A DNA stretch of 17,540 nt from contig JALSPE010000026.1 of NCBI GenBank assembly GCA_026986085.1, positions 1 to 17,540 on the forward strand, written 5' to 3'. This document shows, one piece after another, positions 13,605-17,540 of the stretch (position 1 is the stretch's first letter; each line of letters starts with the position of its first letter). The position numbers were made by a program, and so were the translations under genes. The DNA is from Campylobacteraceae bacterium. Its GTDB lineage: Bacteria; Campylobacterota; Campylobacteria; Campylobacterales; Sulfurovaceae. The notes under the pieces were generated by a model, which made no database searches, was not told the DNA's origin, and was given only the letters and a program-made list of their open reading frames with translations.

Positions 13605-15055
13605 TGTTTGATATTTTTAGCAAGGTAGATGATAGCCCAAATATTGCAAAAGTTTATTTTGGCTCTAGTGTAGAAGATAGAGATGAATTGATAGATATTA
13701 AAAATCCATATAGTAAAAAAGTGGTATCAAGATATCCTAAATGCGATGAAAATGATGCAAAAAAAGCATTAGAAGTTGCACAAGAGGCATCTAAAGTAGC
13801 CAAAAAAACTCCACTACATAAAAGAGTGGCATGGCTAGAAGATGTTGCTTCTAAATTAAGAGAAAATAGTGATGAGTTTGCAAAGATTATTGTAGATGAA
13901 GTTGCAAAACCTCTATCTTTTGCTAAAATAGAGGTATTAAGATGCGCCGAAACTATAGAGCTAACAGCTAAAGAGCTTATAAATTTAAATGGCGAGACAA
14001 TTCCAACAGATGCAACACAAAGTGGTAGAGACTCTATAGCATACTATAAAAGAGTTCCAGTTGGCGTGGTTACTGCAATAACACCTTTTAATTTTCCTCT
14101 AAATTTAGTAGCTCATAAAATTGCTCCTGCTCTTGGAGCTGGTAATGCAGTAGTTTTAAAGCCAACACCAGAAGCTCCAATGACAGCCTACTTATTAGCA
14201 AAACTCTTTATAGAGAGTGAGTATGCCGTGCCAAATGCACTGAGTGTGGTTTATGGGGATGCTGAAGTTGGTGCAGAGCTTGTTAAAAACCAAATTCCTA
14301 GAGTTATTAGCTTTACTGGCTCTGCAATGGTTGGCAAAATTATTATGCAAAATGCTGGTATTAAAAAGGTAGCACTAGAGCTTGGTGGAAATGCCGCAAC
14401 ATTTATAGATGAGAGTGCAGATATTAAAGATGCAGCTAAAAAGTGTGCTTTTGGCTCTTTTTATAATAGTGGACAAGTTTGTATAAGCTTACAAAGAATA
14501 TATATTCACGAAAATATTTATGATGAATTTGCTACTGCTTTGGCAGATGAAGCTAAAGAGTTGAAAATTGGTTCTCCATACGAAGAAGATACCTTTATGG
14601 GACCACTAATAAACGAAGATGCAAAACTAAGAGCTGCAAGATGGGTAGCAAGTGCTATAGATGAGGGTGCAAAAGCTCTTTATGGAGGAAAAGAGGTAGA
14701 TGGAATTTTCCCTCCAACAGTTATGACAGATGTAACTGATGATATGAAAATAATTTGTGAAGAGGTATTTGCTCCAATAGTATCTTTAGTAAAAGTAAGC
14801 TCTTACGAAGAGGCAATTAAAAAGATAAATAACTCTCCATATGGATTGCAATATAGTATATTTACAAACTCTCTTAAAAATACAAAATCATTTATAGATG
14901 ATGCAGATGCAGGTGGTGTTGTAATTAATGATATCCCAACAGTTAGATTTGATATTCAGCCATATGGAGGAGTAAAACAATCAGGTATAGGAAAAGAGGG
15001 ACCAAAATTTGCATTAGAAGAGTTTACAGAGATAAAATCTGTGGTTATATTTTAA
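13604..15055 (+). CDS. NAD(P)-dependent aldehyde dehydrogenase
   Basis: A 483-residue enzyme of the aldehyde dehydrogenase superfamily, usual length. Catalytic residues are present: N163 in TPFNFP, general base E259 in ALELGG, nucleophile C293 in NSGQVCIS, and E387 in EEVFAP for cofactor contact; FTGSAMVGK (237-245) is the Rossmann turn. Closest in pattern to the lactaldehyde / non-phosphorylating glyceraldehyde-3-phosphate type, but the substrate cannot be read from the sequence. The start is GTG at 13604, overlapping the previous stop by one base, with AAAGGA six bases upstream. In the operon it could oxidise a toxic aldehyde formed or met under low-oxygen conditions; this is inferred. Confidence 0.9.
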   Translation: MFDIFSKVDDSPNIAKVYFGSSVEDRDELIDIKNPYSKKVVSRYPKCDENDAKKALEVAQEASKVAKKTPLHKRVAWLEDVASKLRENSDEFAKIIVDEVAKPLSFAKIEVLRCAETIELTAKELINLNGETIPTDATQSGRDSIAYYKRVPVGVVTAITPFNFPLNLVAHKIAPALGAGNAVVLKPTPEAPMTAYLLAKLFIESEYAVPNALSVVYGDAEVGAELVKNQIPRVISFTGSAMVGKIIMQNAGIKKVALELGGNAATFIDESADIKDAAKKCAFGSFYNSGQVCISLQRIYIHENIYDEFATALADEAKELKIGSPYEEDTFMGPLINEDAKLRAARWVASAIDEGAKALYGGKEVDGIFPPTVMTDVTDDMKIICEEVFAPIVSLVKVSSYEEAIKKINNSPYGLQYSIFTNSLKNTKSFIDDADAGGVVINDIPTVRFDIQPYGGVKQSGIGKEGPKFALEEFTEIKSVVIF

Positions 15056-15510
15056 TGAAAAAAGTTGCTATAAGTGCCTGTTTGGTTGGTAATAGATGCA
15101 GATATGACGGCAAAGAGAATTACGACCCAAAACTTTTAGGTTTACTAGAGGGGGCTGAGTTAATTCCATTTTGCCCAGAAGATTTTTGCTATGGAACACC
15201 TAGACCAACTATGGATATTGTAGATTATGGAGATAAAAAGAGAGTTATATCTAATTTAACAAGTGCAGATTTAACTCCACCTATAAAAGAGTATGCAAAA
15301 GCTTTTTTTGATAACAATCCAGATATAAAACTTTTTATTGGTAAAGATAGAAGTCCAAGCTGCGGAGTCTGTAGTGCTAAAGTTTATGATAAAGAGAAAA
15401 ATTTAATCTCTACAAAAGGAACGGGAATTATGGCTGAGGTTGCTAAAGATTTAGATATTGAATCTTGGGATAGTGAAGATTTTTTAGAAAAATATAAATC
15501 AGGACTATAA
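15055..15510 (+). CDS. DUF523 family protein
   Basis: A 151-residue protein matching DUF523 (YbbK-like): ISACLVGNRCRYDGK (6-20), PFCPEDFCYGTPRP (38-51) and IGKDRSPSCGVCSAK (95-109). Six cysteines (9, 15, 40, 45, 103, 106) stand in motif positions and may bind an Fe-S cluster or metal, in line with the MIP18 gene in the same operon. The second motif reads FCYGTPRPTM where many members have a GGLxTPRxPAE pattern. The function of the family is not known to me. The start overlaps the aldehyde dehydrogenase stop (TAATG). No clear terminator follows the stop. Confidence 0.85.
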   Translation: MKKVAISACLVGNRCRYDGKENYDPKLLGLLEGAELIPFCPEDFCYGTPRPTMDIVDYGDKKRVISNLTSADLTPPIKEYAKAFFDNNPDIKLFIGKDRSPSCGVCSAKVYDKEKNLISTKGTGIMAEVAKDLDIESWDSEDFLEKYKSGL

Positions 15511-15519
15511 GTTATATCT

Positions 15520-15672
15520 TTACTTAATTTTCGTATGTTTAATATCTCTTGAAATTGCATAAGGATTTTTTCTAAATGCCCACGGTTCAATAAATATTGT
15601 TAGTTTGGCAATTTTTTGAATAATTTGGGTTAAGTAAATTTTTACTCTATTTGGACACTCAAATTCCTTCAA
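15520..15672 (-). other. Doubtful open frame downstream of the 66-residue gene
   Basis: On the minus strand a frame stays open from the stop at 15715-15717 to 15520, giving 64 sense codons, with no ATG; the only usable start is TTG 15672 (50 residues, MKEFECPNRVKIYLTQIIQK and onward, with IEPWAFRKNP further on). No ribosome site fits that TTG. It might be a gene remnant, a second small cistron, or chance. The full stretch 15511-15704 has no other supported feature. Confidence 0.2.
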
Positions 15673-15704
15673 ATCAAAAGCTACAATACTCCGTCTAACT
15701 TTGG

Positions 15705-15905
15705 TTAATACTTTCTAAATTCAAACAACCAATCTTTTTGCTCTTGCGTTAAACTCTTTAGTGACTCCAAGATTTTAGCTTTTAATTTTTGTAAATCTTC
15801 TAACTCTAAATACTCCAACAATTGTGGTGCGATATCAAACTCTTCAATATTTTGACTACTCCACAACTCTTTAATTTCATTTAATAGCTCAATTTTATCT
15901 TGCAT
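15705..15905 (-). CDS. Small acidic helical protein of unknown function
   Basis: A 66-residue protein, all predicted helix, rich in Glu, Leu and Lys (LLNEIKELWSSQNIEEFD, 8-25; LEYLELEDLQKLKAKILESL, 30-49), ending in DWLFEFRKY. It has no membrane segment or cysteine. A proper start region supports it: ATG at 15905, AAGGA five bases upstream, and TATAAT on the minus strand 18 bases further. I do not recognise the family. It is divergent to the deacetylase gene and shares a 41-base promoter gap with it. A role as antitoxin or small regulator is possible only as a guess; no toxin-like partner is seen. Confidence 0.7.
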   Translation of the reverse strand: MQDKIELLNEIKELWSSQNIEEFDIAPQLLEYLELEDLQKLKAKILESLKSLTQEQKDWLFEFRKY

Positions 15906-15923
15906 TAACTTCCTTTTAGTAAA

Positions 15924-15929
15924 ATTATA
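15924..15929 (-). promoter_or_regulatory. -10 element of the 66-residue gene, in a divergent promoter gap
   Basis: On the minus strand this reads TATAAT after a T-run. The opposite gene starts at 15947, so any promoter for it (for example TAAAAT at 15920-15925) must overlap this one. Confidence 0.5.
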
Positions 15930-15946
15930 CTAAAAAAAGGTGATAT

Positions 15947-16882
15947 TTGAAATTAATATTAATAACTCTATTGACAATCAATATTTTTGCAGGTAATTAT
16001 GAGATTGTAGATATATTTGATAGTGGAAATAACAGAGCAAAAGTAGCAATAAAGAGTAAAAAAGTTTACAAGAAAAGAGTTAAAAAATTAGCAGTAAAAA
16101 GAAAAAAAGTTACAATTAATAGAAAAAAATCAGCTACAAAACATCGAAAACACAAAGCCATAAAAGATAAAAAAATAATTAAAAAGGGTGCATTAAAAAG
16201 CATTAACCACAATAGTTCCAAAGAGATAATTAGCAAAAAAAGAGCAAAATTAACAATTATTATAGATGATATATCACACAAATACCAGTTAAATCAAATT
16301 AGAGCCTTACCATTTAAGGTTACACCATCTATTTTTCCTCCAAGTAAAATGAATGAGAATAGCCAAAAATTAGCAATTGGCTTAAAACACTATATGGTTC
16401 ATCTGCCTTTACAGTCGGGGAGTAGGGCTATGAATAGGTTTGAGAATACTCTATTTGTATCTGATAGCTCTAAAAAAATAGCAAATAGAGTGGCTGAAAT
16501 TAAGCGACTTTTTCCTACTGTTAAATTTATAAACAATCACACAGGAAGCACCTTTAGTAAAAACTATAATAAGTCTAAAATACTATATAAAGAGTTAATG
16601 AAAAGAGGTATTACTTTTGTAGATAGCCGAACAACACAAAATAGTAAATTTAAAAAAATATCAAAAGAATTTAACAGAAGATACTATCATAATAGCCACT
16701 TTATCGATAACAGATTAAATGTGAATTCAATTTTAAAAGAGATTAAAAGAGGTATCTCTATTGCTAAACAAAATGGCTCAGCTATAATTATTGGGCATCC
16801 ACACCCACAAACTTTTAAAGCGCTAAAACTTGCTAAAAAGTATCTAAAGCAAGTAAGCGTAGTATATATTGATGAATTATAA
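15947..16882 (+). CDS. Divergent polysaccharide deacetylase family protein (YibQ-like)
   Basis: A 311-residue exported protein: signal peptide MKLILITLLTINIFAG, a Lys-rich basic linker (about 37-103), then a divergent polysaccharide deacetylase domain (PF04748 type). Domain marks are TIIIDDIS with D107-D108, VHLPLQ with H152, NNHTGS (196-201), FVDSRTT (224-230) and IIGHPHP (281-287), matching the Asp/His metal-site pattern of the family. The activity of these proteins on an envelope polysaccharide is assumed but rarely tested. The start is TTG at 15947 with AAAGG six bases upstream. The stop overlaps the dprA start by one base, a pair I recall from other Campylobacterota. Confidence 0.85.
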   Translation: MKLILITLLTINIFAGNYEIVDIFDSGNNRAKVAIKSKKVYKKRVKKLAVKRKKVTINRKKSATKHRKHKAIKDKKIIKKGALKSINHNSSKEIISKKRAKLTIIIDDISHKYQLNQIRALPFKVTPSIFPPSKMNENSQKLAIGLKHYMVHLPLQSGSRAMNRFENTLFVSDSSKKIANRVAEIKRLFPTVKFINNHTGSTFSKNYNKSKILYKELMKRGITFVDSRTTQNSKFKKISKEFNRRYYHNSHFIDNRLNVNSILKEIKRGISIAKQNGSAIIIGHPHPQTFKALKLAKKYLKQVSVVYIDEL

Positions 16883-17540
16883 TGATTAATATAGTAAACA
16901 AAGAGATAAAAGCACTAAAATTAATGAAAAAAGCTCCTAAAGAGCTTTTTTATATAGGTGATTTATCTCTTTTAGATAGGAAAATTGTATCTATTGTTGG
17001 AACTAGACGCCCATCTAGCTATACAAAAGATTGGACATTTAAATTGGCAAGAGCATTAGCTGCTAGAGGTGTTGTGGTTGCTAGTGGAGCAGCTATGGGT
17101 GTTGATGCTTTGGCTCATAAGGGTGCTGGTGCTAAAAATACTATAGCAGTTATGGCAAATGGATTAGACATTAAATACCCAGCTGTAAATAAAAGCTTGA
17201 TAGAAGAGATAGAAAAAAATGGCTTGACTCTAAGTTTTTTTAAAGAGGGATTTAGGGCAACAAAATGGAGTTTTGTTAGCAGAAATGAGCTTGTTGTTGC
17301 ACTTGGAGACTCTTTAATTGTAACAGAAGCAGACCTAAATAGTGGAAGTTTAAGAAGTGTTGAGTATGCACTTAAAATGAGTAAACCAATATTCGTTTTA
17401 GCGCATAGAGCAAGTGAGAGTTTAGGAACAAATACTCTATTAAAAGAGGGTAGAGCTGAAGCTATATATGATATAGAAGAGTTTGCAAATAGGTATGGCT
17501 TGGTTAAAGCCCAAAAAGATGAATTTACTACATTTTTAGA
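16882..17540 (+). CDS. dprA: DNA processing protein DprA, partial (3' end beyond window)
   Basis: The first 219 codons are visible, with no stop before the window edge. DprA loads RecA on incoming single-stranded DNA in natural transformation. The Rossmann-like core shows IVGTRRPSSYT (38-48), SGAAMGVDALAHKGA (68-82), NGLDIKYP (93-100), FVSRNELVVALGDSLIVTEA (131-150) and SGSLRSVEYAL (154-164), all DprA signatures. It begins directly with the core and lacks the N-terminal SAM-like domain of longer DprA proteins, which seems usual for Campylobacterota. ATG 16882 overlaps the preceding stop (TAATG). Together with pilT at the other end of the window it suggests a transformable cell, although the genes are about 15 kb apart. 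Confidence 0.92.
   Translation, partial: MINIVNKEIKALKLMKKAPKELFYIGDLSLLDRKIVSIVGTRRPSSYTKDWTFKLARALAARGVVVASGAAMGVDALAHKGAGAKNTIAVMANGLDIKYPAVNKSLIEEIEKNGLTLSFFKEGFRATKWSFVSRNELVVALGDSLIVTEADLNSGSLRSVEYALKMSKPIFVLAHRASESLGTNTLLKEGRAEAIYDIEEFANRYGLVKAQKDEFTTFL

Overview
The window is AT-rich chromosomal DNA from a member of the Campylobacterota (Epsilonproteobacteria), most like the Sulfurimonas/Sulfurovum type. The grounds are low GC, TTG/GTG starts behind clear AAGGA-type ribosome sites, extended -10 promoters without a clear -35, a DUF1882-type gene behind glyA, and short DprA and divergent polysaccharide deacetylase genes side by side. Species cannot be fixed from sequence alone.

Left part (1-10366): mostly housekeeping genes in short operons. 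On the minus strand gatC-pilT-cvpA (cvpA runs off the left edge) read away from a divergent promoter region. On the plus strand follow a ferredoxin-thioredoxin-reductase-like protein, dapE, a small membrane protein and a LolD-like ATPase. Then come a DUF1439-like lipoprotein, glyA with a DUF1882-like gene, and a SPOR-domain protein followed by trpE and aroE. A periplasmic rhodanese lies convergent to aroE, with a hairpin between them.

Middle (10367-11461): a perfect 7-bp dyad with a 4-bp spacer sits between the divergent rhodanese and Hsp20-like exported protein genes. A gene-free stretch of about 500 bases follows. It carries a perfect FNR-type box, a well-placed extended -10, and a 265-bp mobile-element-like insertion with 31-bp terminal inverted repeats flanked by TAAAA on both sides. 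The insertion starts almost exactly at the predicted transcription start. Its interior forms two long hairpins with nearly the same apical loop on opposite strands but different stems.

Right part (11462-15510): six tightly packed genes that look like one FNR-type-controlled operon: DUF2249-like protein, large polytopic membrane protein with conserved-looking histidines, MIP18/DUF59 Fe-S assembly factor, tiny Cys-tailed membrane protein, aldehyde dehydrogenase, DUF523 protein. This set is the best candidate here for a poorly described system; a role in low-oxygen or nitrogen-oxide metabolism is an inference. After a 66-residue protein on the minus strand, a divergent polysaccharide deacetylase and dprA (cut by the right edge) close the window. 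No tRNA, rRNA or CRISPR array was seen.
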